A DNA stretch of 35,432 nucleotides from Betaproteobacteria bacterium. Its GTDB lineage: Bacteria > Pseudomonadota > Gammaproteobacteria > Burkholderiales > SG8-39. The position numbers and the translations under genes were made by a program. Below the pieces are notes generated by a model. The model was not told the DNA's origin. It did no database searches and saw nothing but the letters and a program-made list of their open reading frames with translations. Every line of letters starts with the position of its first letter. Position 1 is the first letter of the stretch. Location: contig VBCM01000137.1 of the NCBI GenBank assembly GCA_005883675.1, positions 1 to 35,432 of the forward strand. Reading direction: 5' to 3'. Positions 16,032-23,776 of this stretch are shown here, piece after piece.

Positions 16032-16376
16032 GTGCTTCGCAACGTACTGATCGCCGCCACGCTGCTCGGCATCGCCGCGCCCGCCTGGGCCTGGTCGCAG
16101 GGCAGAAGGGTCGCGTACCACCCTCGGCACCGCGTCGTCTTCGCCGGCACGTTCATCGGCGGTCCCTACTGGTACGGCTATCCGCCGCCGCCGTACTACT
16201 ACGGCCCGGCGTACCAGGCGACCAACGTGCCACCGACGGTGTATGTGGAGAAGTTCGAGGGCACACCGAGCACGGGTGCCGGCGAGATCTATTGCCCGGC
16301 GCTAGACGCGCACTACCCCGAGGTGCAGGACTGCCCGAACGGCTGGCAGCGCGTGATTCGCGCCGACGACAGCTAG
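16032..16376 (+). CDS. Small secreted Tyr/Pro-rich protein of unknown function
   Basis: A 114-residue protein starting at a GTG two bases after the cupin stop. A signal peptide (MLRNVLIAATLLGIAAPAWA) is followed by a region rich in Gly, Tyr and Pro (WYGYPPPPYYYGP). The C-terminus has two cysteines in YCPALDAHYPEVQDCPNGW, a cysteine/aromatic pattern that recurs in small envelope proteins of proteobacteria; it probably forms a disulfide in the periplasm. Function is unknown. The operon position behind a cytosolic ThDP enzyme and cupin may be incidental. Confidence 0.75.
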   Translation: MLRNVLIAATLLGIAAPAWAWSQGRRVAYHPRHRVVFAGTFIGGPYWYGYPPPPYYYGPAYQATNVPPTVYVEKFEGTPSTGAGEIYCPALDAHYPEVQDCPNGWQRVIRADDS

Positions 16377-16377
16377 A

Positions 16378-17091
16378 TCAGGCCGCGCGCGTACGCGCGA
16401 GATCGCACACCCGGGCCGCTTCCTGCGCCGCCTCCGCGAGTCCCGGCAGGCCCGTGACCCATTCGACGATCGGCATGAACTGCTTGCGCTCGGCAGCGAC
16501 GAGGCCGGGATTGAGCTCGAAGATGCCGGTGCCGCTTTCGGCGGCCTTCAGGAAGACGTCGGAATCGATGAGCCGGGTGAGGAGCTTCAAGCCCAGCGAA
16601 TCCAGCACCGACTGCAACGGCGCGTAGGCAGGCATCGAGCGGCGCACCTTGTTCGCGATCACCGCCATGCGCACGTGGCCGTACTTCACCGGCCCCATGG
16701 CGGTGAGCTCGCGCAGGAAGTTGCCGGTAGCGTGCAGATCAATGATCGAGGGCACGAGCGGCACAAGCACGGTGCTCGACCGTACGAGCATCTCCTGCAG
16801 CAGCACGCCCGCCGAGCCCGCCGGCGCATCGATGATCACATGGCGCGTCTGGGGCGGCACGTACATGTCGAAGCTGCGCAGCCGCCCGTACTTTTCCGGC
16901 GCGGCGTTGGCGCCATGGATCTTCGCCGCCTGCGGCGGCCGCAGCCGCAGCCAATGCAGGCTCGACCCTTGGGGGTCATAATCCATCAGCGTTACGGGGA
17001 TCTGCTCGGCGGCGAAGTAGCTCGCCAGATTGATTGCAACGGTGGTCTTTCCCGCGCCACCCTTCGGGTTGACTACCAGCGTGGTCTTCAT
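16378..17091 (-). CDS. Orphan ParA/MinD-family ATPase (copy 1)
   Basis: A 237-residue ParA-family ATPase. The deviant Walker A is NPKGGAGKTT near the N-terminus, with the signature lysine; Walker A' is LMDYDPQGSSLHWL and Walker B HVIIDAPAG. No N-terminal DNA-binding domain is present, as in small ParA/McdA-type positioning ATPases. There is no ParB, parS-like repeat array or replication gene in the window, so chromosomal or plasmid partition is unlikely. It is a paralogue of the gene immediately upstream (17198-17959), sharing DYDPQGSS-WLR-RP and IHGANAAP. Its cargo is unknown. Confidence 0.86.
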   Translation of the reverse strand: MKTTLVVNPKGGAGKTTVAINLASYFAAEQIPVTLMDYDPQGSSLHWLRLRPPQAAKIHGANAAPEKYGRLRSFDMYVPPQTRHVIIDAPAGSAGVLLQEMLVRSSTVLVPLVPSIIDLHATGNFLRELTAMGPVKYGHVRMAVIANKVRRSMPAYAPLQSVLDSLGLKLLTRLIDSDVFLKAAESGTGIFELNPGLVAAERKQFMPIVEWVTGLPGLAEAAQEAARVCDLARTRAA

Positions 17092-17136
17092 TTCATGTGG
17101 AGGGTCACGCCCCCTTCTTGTTTACTTACGCGAGAC

Positions 17137-17165
17137 ATGATGCGGTGCGCGCAGCGGAAAAGCAA
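17137..17165 (-). promoter_or_regulatory. Putative promoter between the two ParA genes
   Basis: On the minus strand TTGCTT and CATCAT are 17 bp apart in the 106-bp gap between the two ParA genes, with about 45 bases to the ATG of copy 1. Four of six bases match each consensus hexamer. If used, the second ATPase could be made independently of the first. Confidence 0.35.
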
Positions 17166-17197
17166 GTGCGCGTTGCGATTGCGGACCGGCGGATAAG

Positions 17198-17959
17198 CTA
17201 GGTAGGGCTGAATCCCTTGCTGATGATGCGCAGGGGCGCGCGGCCGGGCACCGAGAGGGACGCAGCGAACGGCACGGCCGCCGGCGCCTTCGACTCGACG
17301 ATCAGCGTGCGCGTGTCGACCCATTCGGCGATCGGCGCGAACTGCTGGCGCTCGGCGGCGGTGGCGGCGAATTCCATCTCGAAGATGCCCACGCCCATCT
17401 CCGCGGCGCTGACGTACGCCTCGGAGTCGCCGAGCCGGGCAAGGAGCGGCAGATTGAGCGAGGCGAGGAAGCGCTCGAGCGGCTGGTAGACGGGCGTGTT
17501 CTTCCGCACGCGGTTGGCGACCACGGCCAGGCGGATATTGGCGGTGCGGATACGCCCGGCGAGGAGCAGGTCGCGGATGAAGTTCGCGGTGGCGTGGATG
17601 TCGATTGGAGAGGGCGCCACCGGGATCAGGATGCAGTGCGTGCGCGCGAGCAACTCCTGCAGGAGCAGCCCCGAGGCGCCCGCCGGCGCGTCGATCACGA
17701 GCTGGCGCGTGTCTTCCGGGATGCGCATGTCGAGGCTCCTCATGCGCCCGGGCTTGGGCGGCGCGGCGTTGGCGCCGTGAATGCGCGGCAGGTCGGTGGG
17801 GCGCTGGCGCAGCCAGTTCAGGCTGGACCCCTGGGGGTCGTAGTCCATCAGCGCGGTCGGGATGCGGGCGGCGGCGAAGTAGGCGACGAGGTTGGTCGCG
17901 AGGGTGGTCTTGCCCGACCCACCCTTCGGGTTGATGACCAGCGTCGTGTAGGTTCTCAT
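17198..17959 (-). CDS. Orphan ParA/MinD-family ATPase (copy 2)
   Basis: A 253-residue ParA-family ATPase, the first of the tandem pair on the minus strand. Walker A is NPKGGSGKTT, Walker A' LMDYDPQGSSLNWL and Walker B LVIDAPAGASG. Compared with copy 1 it has a C-terminal extension of about 25 residues (from VESKAPAAVPF to the end) rich in Ala, Pro and Arg that could be a partner-binding tail. The N-terminus MRTYTTLVINPKGG gives the start. The aminotransferase ends close upstream of its promoter region on the same strand. Cargo and partner are not identifiable from the sequence. Confidence 0.86.
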   Translation of the reverse strand: MRTYTTLVINPKGGSGKTTLATNLVAYFAAARIPTALMDYDPQGSSLNWLRQRPTDLPRIHGANAAPPKPGRMRSLDMRIPEDTRQLVIDAPAGASGLLLQELLARTHCILIPVAPSPIDIHATANFIRDLLLAGRIRTANIRLAVVANRVRKNTPVYQPLERFLASLNLPLLARLGDSEAYVSAAEMGVGIFEMEFAATAAERQQFAPIAEWVDTRTLIVESKAPAAVPFAASLSVPGRAPLRIISKGFSPT

Positions 17960-17993
17960 GGCTGCGGGAACAGCCTAACCCGCGGCGGCCGGC

Positions 17994-19322
17994 TCAGGTA
18001 TTAACTAGTGCTCTTTGCAGCGCCGTCGCAAGCTTCTGCACCAATTCCACAATCTGCGCCGGCTCGATGATGTACGGGGGAGCGAGCAGCACATGGTCGC
18101 CATGCAGTCCGTCAATCGTGCCTCCCATGGGGTAGCAGAGTAGGCCTTCGTTCAGCGCTGCCTGCTTTATCCCGGCGTGCAGCCGCTTGGCAGGATCGAA
18201 GGGCTGCTTCGTCTCGCGGTTGCGCACCACCTCCAGCGCCCACAGCAGGCCTCGCCCGCGGATGTCGCCGACGTGCGGGTGCTCGGCGAAGGCCCGGCGC
18301 AGCTCCCGCCCGAGCAGCTCGCCCATCGGCGCGACGCGCGCGAGCAGCCCGTCTTCGCGCAGGCGCCTTTGCACGGCCAGCGCGCCGGCGCAGCCAGCGG
18401 CATGGCCGATATAGGTGTAGCCGTGCTGGAAAGACCCGCTGCCGGTGCTGACAGCGTCGTGGATGTGCTTGCCAACCACCAAGGCGCCGATCGGCTGGTA
18501 GCCCGCGCCCAGTCCCTTGGCAATCGTCACCATGTCCGGGACGACGCCTTCGCGCTCGAAGGCCCAGTGCGTTCCGCAGCGTCCGACGCCGCACATCACC
18601 TCGTCGAGGATGAGCAGCATGCCGTGCCGATCGCACACCTCACGCACGCGGCTGAAGTAGCCCGCCACTGGCGGCACGGCGCCGAGCGTGGCGCCTGCAA
18701 CGGTCTCAGCGACGAAGGCGATCACCGTGCGCGACCCCAGGCGCTCGATCTCCTGCTCGAGCTCTCTAGCCAGGCGCTCGGCATACGCCGCATCCGGCTC
18801 GCCGGCATGCTGATCCCGGTACGGATAGCACGGAGCGACATGCGTCGCCCGCATCATCAACGGCTCATACGGCCCGCGCCGCCACGCGTTGCCGCCGACC
18901 GCCAGCGCACCGAGCGTATTGCCATGGTAGGACTGGCGCCGGCCGATGAAATGCACGCGCTGCGGCTCGCCTTTTTCGACGTGGTACTGGCGTGCAAGCT
19001 TAAGGGCGGCCTCCATCGCCTCGGAGCCGCCCGAGGTGAAGTACACCTTGTCGAGCGGGCGCGGCGCGTCCGCGACGAGGCGCTCGGCGAGCGCCTCCAT
19101 CGGCTCGTTGCTGAAGAAGGACGTGTGCGCGAACGGCAGCGCTTCGAGCTGGCGTGCGATCGCCTCGATGACCGCGCGGTCGGAATGGCCGAGGCAGGAA
19201 ACCGCGGCGCCGCCGGAGCCGTCGAGATAGCGCTGCCCGTTCCGGTCGTACAGATAGACGCCTTCGCCCGCGACCGCGAACGGATATTCGTGCCGCAGGC
19301 TGCGGTGGAAGACGTGGCTCAC
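17994..19322 (-). CDS. Class III PLP-dependent aminotransferase
   Basis: A 442-residue fold-type I, class III aminotransferase (omega-amino acid/4-aminobutyrate-type group). The PLP lysine is K269 in TIAKGLGAGYQPIGA, the pyridine-binding aspartate D240 in LLILDEVMCGVGR, and the phosphate-binding region TSGGSEAMEAALKLAR. SYHGNTLGALAVGG and the C-terminal LLAPPYIIEPAQI are also typical. It moves an amino group between an amine or amino acid and a keto acid; the donor is unknown. The start is a GTG without a Shine-Dalgarno; TAGTAT lies 6 nt before it, suggesting a leaderless transcript. Confidence 0.92.
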   Translation of the reverse strand: MSHVFHRSLRHEYPFAVAGEGVYLYDRNGQRYLDGSGGAAVSCLGHSDRAVIEAIARQLEALPFAHTSFFSNEPMEALAERLVADAPRPLDKVYFTSGGSEAMEAALKLARQYHVEKGEPQRVHFIGRRQSYHGNTLGALAVGGNAWRRGPYEPLMMRATHVAPCYPYRDQHAGEPDAAYAERLARELEQEIERLGSRTVIAFVAETVAGATLGAVPPVAGYFSRVREVCDRHGMLLILDEVMCGVGRCGTHWAFEREGVVPDMVTIAKGLGAGYQPIGALVVGKHIHDAVSTGSGSFQHGYTYIGHAAGCAGALAVQRRLREDGLLARVAPMGELLGRELRRAFAEHPHVGDIRGRGLLWALEVVRNRETKQPFDPAKRLHAGIKQAALNEGLLCYPMGGTIDGLHGDHVLLAPPYIIEPAQIVELVQKLATALQRALVNT

Positions 19323-19328
19323 CCGCCG

Positions 19329-19334
19329 ATACTA
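19329..19334 (-). promoter_or_regulatory. Probable leaderless -10 element of the aminotransferase gene
   Basis: Minus-strand TAGTAT, then CGGCGG, then the GTG start. Same 6-nt spacing as at hydA, the carbamoylase, DctQ and the RidA-like gene. Confidence 0.5.
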
Positions 19335-19393
19335 GCGCCGGCATAGCTCGAACGGCGCACCGCGCGGCGCCAATCGCGCGCGAGCACGCTGCC

Positions 19394-19399
19394 TATGAT
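19394..19399 (+). promoter_or_regulatory. Putative leaderless-type -10 element of the SGNH-like gene
   Basis: TATGAT (five of six consensus bases) lies 8 nt before the ATG, which has no clear ribosome binding site. No -35 was recognised. Confidence 0.4.
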
Positions 19400-19407
19400 C
19401 GGCCCGG

Positions 19408-20232
19408 ATGAGACTCGCAATCATGGCTACACTCTTTGCGTTTGCTACCGCGGCAACAGCATCGGACGAGGCGCTGCACGCCGAGCTCGCCCTCCTTGCC
19501 ACGAAGCGGATCTACTTCGCGCACCAATCGGTGGGCGCCAACATCCTGCAGGGCGTAGCCGAGCTCGCGCGCGGCGCTGGAGTGCCGCTACGCATCGTCG
19601 AGGCGCCGCGCGCGGCCGCCGTCGATGCGGGCACTTTCGGCCATTTCTACGTCCCGGAAAACGGCGCGCCGCTCGAGAAGCTCGCGAACTTCGAGGCGGC
19701 GCTCGGCGCGGGCTCCGGCATCGACATCGCGCTTATCAAGTTCTGCTACGTCGACATCAATGCCGGCACGGATGCAGCCGCGCTTTTCACTCGCTACCAG
19801 GCGACGATCGCCAAGCTGCGCGCGCAAAATCCCAACACCGTGTTCGTACATGCGACGCTCCCCCTCACGACGGCGCAGACCGGGCCCAAGGCGCTGGCGA
19901 AGCGCCTGCTCGGGCGCACGCCTTACGGCACGATCGAGAACGTGCGCCGCGAGCAATACAACGCGCTCATGCGCCGCGCCTACGCCGGGCGCGAGCCGCT
20001 CTTCGATCTGGCGCGGCTCGAATCGCTCGCACCCGACGGCAGCGCGGTGAGCGTCGCATGGGACGGCAGCATCGCGCCGGCCATGGCAGGCGCCTACACC
20101 GATGACGGCGGCCACCTCAACGCGCGCGGTCGCGAACTGGCGGCGCGCGAGCTCATCGGAGTTCTAGCCGCCGCAGCGCGGCCACTACAAAAAATCGACG
20201 GTTTTGCGACTCGCGTGCGCATGTCGCGTTAG
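19408..20232 (+). CDS. Exported SGNH/GDSL-like protein
   Basis: A 274-residue protein with a probable signal peptide (MRLAIMATLFAFATAATA, then SDEALH). It has an SGNH-like arrangement: an early FAHQSVGANILQG block that could hold the nucleophilic serine, a middle KFCYVDINAGTD block, and a late DDGGHLNARGR block matching the DxxH of block V. The classic GDS motif is not seen, so assignment to a hydrolase rests mainly on the last block and fold pattern. It would act in the periplasm or envelope, perhaps as an esterase or acetyl transferase. The gene is divergent from the aminotransferase; a small HTH gene follows. Confidence 0.62.
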   Translation: MRLAIMATLFAFATAATASDEALHAELALLATKRIYFAHQSVGANILQGVAELARGAGVPLRIVEAPRAAAVDAGTFGHFYVPENGAPLEKLANFEAALGAGSGIDIALIKFCYVDINAGTDAAALFTRYQATIAKLRAQNPNTVFVHATLPLTTAQTGPKALAKRLLGRTPYGTIENVRREQYNALMRRAYAGREPLFDLARLESLAPDGSAVSVAWDGSIAPAMAGAYTDDGGHLNARGRELAARELIGVLAAAARPLQKIDGFATRVRMSR

Positions 20233-20263
20233 CTACACTCGCCGCCGCACGACGGGGAAGCCG

Positions 20264-20449
20264 GTGGCGGAAGAAACGGTTTACATGCGCACAGCGCGCA
20301 AGGCACTCGAGGCGGCAGGCGGCGCCAGCGAGCTCGCCGAGCGGCTGTGCCGCACGCTCGAGGAAGTAAACGACTGGCTCGCCGGGCGCCAGGTGCCGCC
20401 GGACAAGGCCTTTCTGGAAATGCTCGAGATCGCCTCGCGCCGCCGCTAG
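20264..20449 (+). CDS. Small YdaS/Cro-like HTH protein
   Basis: From the GTG at 20264 (behind a weak GGGGAAG) the product is 61 residues. ALEAAGGASELAERLCRTLE followed by VNDWLAGRQVPPDKAFLEML resembles the YdaS/Cro-type helix-turn-helix of small regulators, in which the protein recognises DNA through a GGxxxLAxxL helix pair. A TACACT hexamer 24 nt upstream could be its -10. The longer track ORF from 20204 overlaps the SGNH-like gene. It has no partner toxin next to it. Its TAG overlaps the stop of the convergent broken hydrolase in CTAG. Confidence 0.58.
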   Translation: MAEETVYMRTARKALEAAGGASELAERLCRTLEEVNDWLAGRQVPPDKAFLEMLEIASRRR

Positions 20450-21316
20450 ATCGGCGCCTTAAGCTTCATCTGCTCGAGCGCCGCGCGGCCGGCGAACTGG
20501 AACGGATTGGCGAGCGTCTCCATCACCTCGAAGTGGTTGTAGCCCTCGGCAACGACGAGCTGGACGGGCTTGCCGGCTTTCTTCAACACTTCGGCGAATT
20601 CCCGGCTCTGGCGCTGGAATTCCGGCGTCTCGAGCGTTCCGTAAACCACGGTGGCCGGCGCGGCAACGCGATCGAGGTGCCGCATCGCGCTCAGCTCCTC
20701 CAGCGTTCGCTCGTCGAACCGCACATACGCGCCGCGCGCGGAAAGCGATACCGGCAAGAGGTCGTACATGCCGCTGATCAGCACATAGCCCTTCACGACA
20801 TCGGTCGGCAGGCCGACCTGCTTCCAGTCCGTCGCGGCGAGCACGCCCGCCTGGTGCGCCCCCGACGAATGGCCGGACACGTAGATGCGTCCGGCGTCTC
20901 CGCCGAAGCTCGCGGCGTTGCGCGCCGAAGTCAGGTACGACGTAGTGGGCGCCCGCGTGGACGAACATCTCGGCAGGGAACGCGTAGTCCTTCGCCATGC
21001 CGGCGCGCCAGGCGCCGCCGTGGATGAACACATGGACCGGCGCGTTGGCGCGCTCGGTGCGATAGATATCGAGCTGCTCGATCGGCTGTGAGCCGTAAGC
21101 GACGCGCCGCGGCGCGCCGAGGCGCGCTCGCGCGAGCTCGCTGTTCGACGCATAGCGCCGCACGAGCTGCTGCAGGTTCGGCGCGTATTTCGACTGGTCG
21201 TACGCCGCATCGAGTGCGGCCTGGTCGTAGTCGCGGAACACCTTCGGTCCCTCGGCGAGCACCGGTGCGGCGGCGAGCGCGCCGGCCGCGCCGGCAAGAA
21301 AATTCCTGCGGTTCAC
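20446..21316 (-). pseudogene. Alpha/beta hydrolase broken by an internal out-of-frame deletion
   Basis: Two overlapping reading frames each hold half of one protein. The first frame, from a GTG at 21316 with GAGGAGGAG upstream, gives a twin-arginine-like leader (MNRRNFLAGAAGALAAAPVLA), then VHVFIHGGAW (oxyanion HGG) and GAHYVVPDF, after which it turns into Arg-rich nonsense. The second frame resumes with NAASFGGDAGRIYVSGHSSGAH (nucleophile GHSSG) and runs to a normal C-terminus with TLETPEFQRQSREFAEVLKK and the catalytic histidine probably in EGYNHFEV. Homologous lipase/kynurenine-formamidase-like hydrolases have roughly 25 residues between these blocks that are missing here. The switch lies around 20916-20932. 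Real decay or an assembly error are both possible. Confidence 0.83.
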
Positions 21317-21327
21317 AGCTCCTCCTC

Positions 21328-21333
21328 TAATAT
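21328..21333 (+). promoter_or_regulatory. Probable leaderless -10 element of the RidA-like gene
   Basis: TAATAT, then GCGGCC, then ATG. The upstream bases CTCCTCCTC are the complement of the ribosome binding site of the divergent hydrolase, so the whole 23-bp gap holds signals for both genes. Confidence 0.5.
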
Positions 21334-21339
21334 GCGGCC

Positions 21340-22089
21340 ATGGCCGAGGTGATCGTATTCAAGAGCGGCGGCTACCGCTACATCAAGGCCGGCTTCCAGT
21401 TCTCGAGCGGCGTCGCGGCCGAGCCGGGATTCGCCATCGAGCGCGCGCGCCTGGCGCGGCCGCTGCCACTCAAGGCGGGCTTCGGCGCCGTGGAGGCGCA
21501 TCTCGCGGCGCTCGGGCGGCCGAGCACCGCCTTTGCCGCCTGCGAGCTGCGCTCGGGCGAACCTTTCACCGAGCAGGGCTTCGAGGACTTCAATCGCGAG
21601 TACGTGAAGACGCTCGAGCGCTGGGGCATTTACCGCGACGGCGCGAACCCGGTGACGCGCACCAACGTCTGCCCGCAGTACGACAGATCGCGCGAGCCGG
21701 TGCTCTACGCTTTCTCGTACACGGTGCCGGGTGATTCCCGCCGCGGCAGCTTCATCATCGCCGGCGGCGCCGAAGTGCGCGGTGGCGTGGAAGGCTACGC
21801 GGCGCGCACGGTGCGCTACGGCGACACCTCGGCGGAGGGCTTGCGCGAAAAAGTGCGCTACGTCCTCGAGCTGATGGAGGGCCGCCTGAAGGCGCTCGGC
21901 TACGGCTGGGCCGATGCCATCGCCACGAACGCTTACACCGTGCACGACATCGGCGCGCTCATCGGGCCGGAGATCGTCGCGCGCGGTGCGGCGGCCGGCG
22001 GGCTCACCTGGCACCTCGCGCGGCCGCCCGTGCAGGGGCTGGAGTTCGAGATGGACGTGCGCGCCCCGGCGCGCGAGATCGTGCTCTAG
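21340..22089 (+). CDS. 2-aminomuconate deaminase-like / RidA-family-related protein
   Basis: A 249-residue cytosolic protein. The C-terminal half has the RidA/YjgF pattern, a long helix EGLREKVRYVLELMEGRLKA then YGWADAIATNAYTVHD. The N-terminal half (FKSGGYRYIKAGFQFSSGVAAEPGF and AACELRSGEPFTEQGFEDFN) is found in two-domain proteins usually annotated as 2-aminomuconate deaminases, which hydrolyse enamines or imines. No other aromatic-ring-cleavage genes are near, so the substrate is uncertain. The start ATG has no ribosome binding site but a TAATAT 6 nt away. Its stop overlaps that of the convergent RimK-family gene in a CTAG. Confidence 0.78.
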   Translation: MAEVIVFKSGGYRYIKAGFQFSSGVAAEPGFAIERARLARPLPLKAGFGAVEAHLAALGRPSTAFAACELRSGEPFTEQGFEDFNREYVKTLERWGIYRDGANPVTRTNVCPQYDRSREPVLYAFSYTVPGDSRRGSFIIAGGAEVRGGVEGYAARTVRYGDTSAEGLREKVRYVLELMEGRLKALGYGWADAIATNAYTVHDIGALIGPEIVARGAAAGGLTWHLARPPVQGLEFEMDVRAPAREIVL

Positions 22090-23531
22090 GCGGCGCGCTC
22101 GCGGATGCGCCGCAGGAAGACGGCCATCACTTCGCGGTAGAGCGCTTCCTTCAGCACCTGGTCCTCGCAGCCCGCCTCGACGTTCGGGTTGTCGTTGATC
22201 TCGATGACGTAGCAGCGCTCGCCTACGAGCTTGAGATCCACGCCGTAGAGCCCGTCGCCGATCAGGGTCGCCGCGCGCAGCGCGGTGTCGACCACCACGC
22301 GGGGCGCCTCGCCGATCGAGAGCGCTAGCGTCCGCCCCTCGGAGTGGCCGTCGTGCTCGTACTTGTGGACCTGCCAGTGCCCGGGCGCCATGAAGTACTT
22401 GCACACGAAGAGCGCGCGCCGCTCGAGCACCGTGACGCGCCAGTCGAAATCCGTCGGCACGTATTCCTGCGCGATGACGAGCTCCGATTTTTCAAGCAGG
22501 CGCCGCAGGAGCGGCTCGAGCTCCTCGCGCCGCTCGGCCTTGTGCACGCCGACGGAGAAGCCTCCGCCCGGCTCCTTCAGCACGACGGGCACGCCGAGAC
22601 TGGGCACGATCGCGCCGATGTTGTCGCGATGCACGATGAGGGTGCGCGGCACGGGGATATGCTGCCGCGTGAGCAGCTCGTTCAGGTACACCTTGTTGTT
22701 GCACTGGAGGATCGAATCGGGATCGTCGATGACGACGAGGCCGAGCGCCGCCGCACGCTGCGCAAAGCGGTAGGTGTAGTGGTCGAGGGACGTAGTGTCG
22801 CGGATGAAGAGCGCGTCGAACTCCGCCAGGCGCTCGATTGCGCCGCGGTCGATGATCTCTGCGCGCATGCCCAGTGCGGCCGCCGCGCGCAGGAAGGCCT
22901 CGAGCGCCGGGCGGTTCGAGGGCGGCAGCGGCGCGTCGGCGTTATAGAGGATCGCCATCGCGGGATGCTCCCGCCGCGGCGCGCGGCGGCCCGGCTCGCC
23001 GTCGAGATAGCGCGTCGCCGCGCGCACGAGCGTGGGCCGGTGCTCGGCCGGCACGTCGGTGAGGCTCAGCGCGCGCAGCCGCTGCAGGCGCCAGCGGCCG
23101 CGCGTGCGCCGGAAGCTCGCGCGCAGAAGCGGTGCTTTCGCGAGCGAGAAGAGCTGCAGCGCCAGCGCGTCGCACTCGCCCGCCGGATCGGCGCCGAAGT
23201 ACGCGTCGAGCTCGAGTTCCTTGCCCGCAGGCGGCGACTGTGCCACGAGCTCTTCGATCTCGCGCACCGCCCCCGCATTGGCCGGGCTCCCGTGCAGCTC
23301 TTCGAGCGCCTTCGCGCTCGGCAGCGGACGCTGGCCCCGCGCCTCCGCGAGCAGCGACACGTAGAAGCCCGCGTCGTCGGTGCGCGCGCAGCGGCAGAGA
23401 TTCACTACCTGGCGGTACTGGTCGCTGTTGGCGGCGGGCCCCGTGAGATAGGACTTGGCAGTGGCCACGGCCGCGCCGGGAATCTGGTGCGGCCAGTCGT
23501 TCTCCCGGTTGACGACGATCAGCGCTTTCAT
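22086..23531 (-). CDS. RimK-family ATP-grasp ligase with RLAN-type N-terminal domain
   Basis: A 481-residue protein. Residues about 1-210 form the RimK-like N-terminal domain found in front of some ATP-grasp ligases; residues about 280-475 are the ATP-grasp part, with NNKVYLNELLTRQHIPVPRT, the nucleotide-binding loop VVLKEPGGGFSVGVHK and the metal-binding end VIEINDNPNVEAG. RimK relatives add glutamate or other amino acids to proteins, peptides or cofactors through an acyl phosphate. The start is the ATG at 23531 (MKALIVVNRENDWPHQIPG); the track's longer form is not supported. The ATG overlaps, as ATGA, the stop of a broken C39-peptidase-like gene, its usual operon partner. Confidence 0.88.
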   Translation of the reverse strand: MKALIVVNRENDWPHQIPGAAVATAKSYLTGPAANSDQYRQVVNLCRCARTDDAGFYVSLLAEARGQRPLPSAKALEELHGSPANAGAVREIEELVAQSPPAGKELELDAYFGADPAGECDALALQLFSLAKAPLLRASFRRTRGRWRLQRLRALSLTDVPAEHRPTLVRAATRYLDGEPGRRAPRREHPAMAILYNADAPLPPSNRPALEAFLRAAAALGMRAEIIDRGAIERLAEFDALFIRDTTSLDHYTYRFAQRAAALGLVVIDDPDSILQCNNKVYLNELLTRQHIPVPRTLIVHRDNIGAIVPSLGVPVVLKEPGGGFSVGVHKAERREELEPLLRRLLEKSELVIAQEYVPTDFDWRVTVLERRALFVCKYFMAPGHWQVHKYEHDGHSEGRTLALSIGEAPRVVVDTALRAATLIGDGLYGVDLKLVGERCYVIEINDNPNVEAGCEDQVLKEALYREVMAVFLRRIRERAA

Positions 23532-23730
23532 AGCGGCTCGAAATGCACCGGCGCTACGCTTCCCTCGGGCGCCGGCACCGGGCCGCCTCGCCAAAATAGC
23601 GAAACACCGCGTGCAGGCAGGTCGGCCCGCAGGTCGTCTCGTCGGGCTGCGGCAGGATCTCCACCGGCAGCCGGAATGCGCCCTCCAGGCGCCGCTCGGG
23701 CCGGGCGGTGGTCAGTTCCGCTTGCGCCAC
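23528..23730 (-). pseudogene. Remnant of a C39-like cysteine peptidase gene upstream of the RimK-family gene
   Basis: From a GTG at 23730 (AAGGG upstream) the frame reads into PVEILPQPDETTCGPTCLHA, the N-terminal active-cysteine block of C39-like (double-glycine-type) peptidases, then VFRYFGE, and stops early at 23554. The neighbouring frame continues as GGPVPAPEGSVAPVHFEPL and its TGA overlaps the RimK-family ATG as ATGA, the expected end of an upstream operon gene. The family is normally about 200-250 residues and includes a catalytic histidine and aspartate; some 150 or more residues are missing and the two ends are out of frame. The intact gene usually sits just before this type of RimK protein. 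Confidence 0.72.
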
Positions 23731-23776
23731 GCCCGGGCCCTTGCAGGATCGATGCCCGGTAAAGTAACGCCCCGCG

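Noticed and set aside
16378-17959. Plasmid or chromosome partition locus
   Set aside because: No parB, parS-like repeats or replication genes are near, and two ATPase copies occur in tandem.
20446-21316. Programmed ribosomal frameshift in the alpha/beta hydrolase
   Set aside because: No slippery heptamer is evident, and a conserved segment of the fold is missing between the halves, which frameshifting cannot restore.
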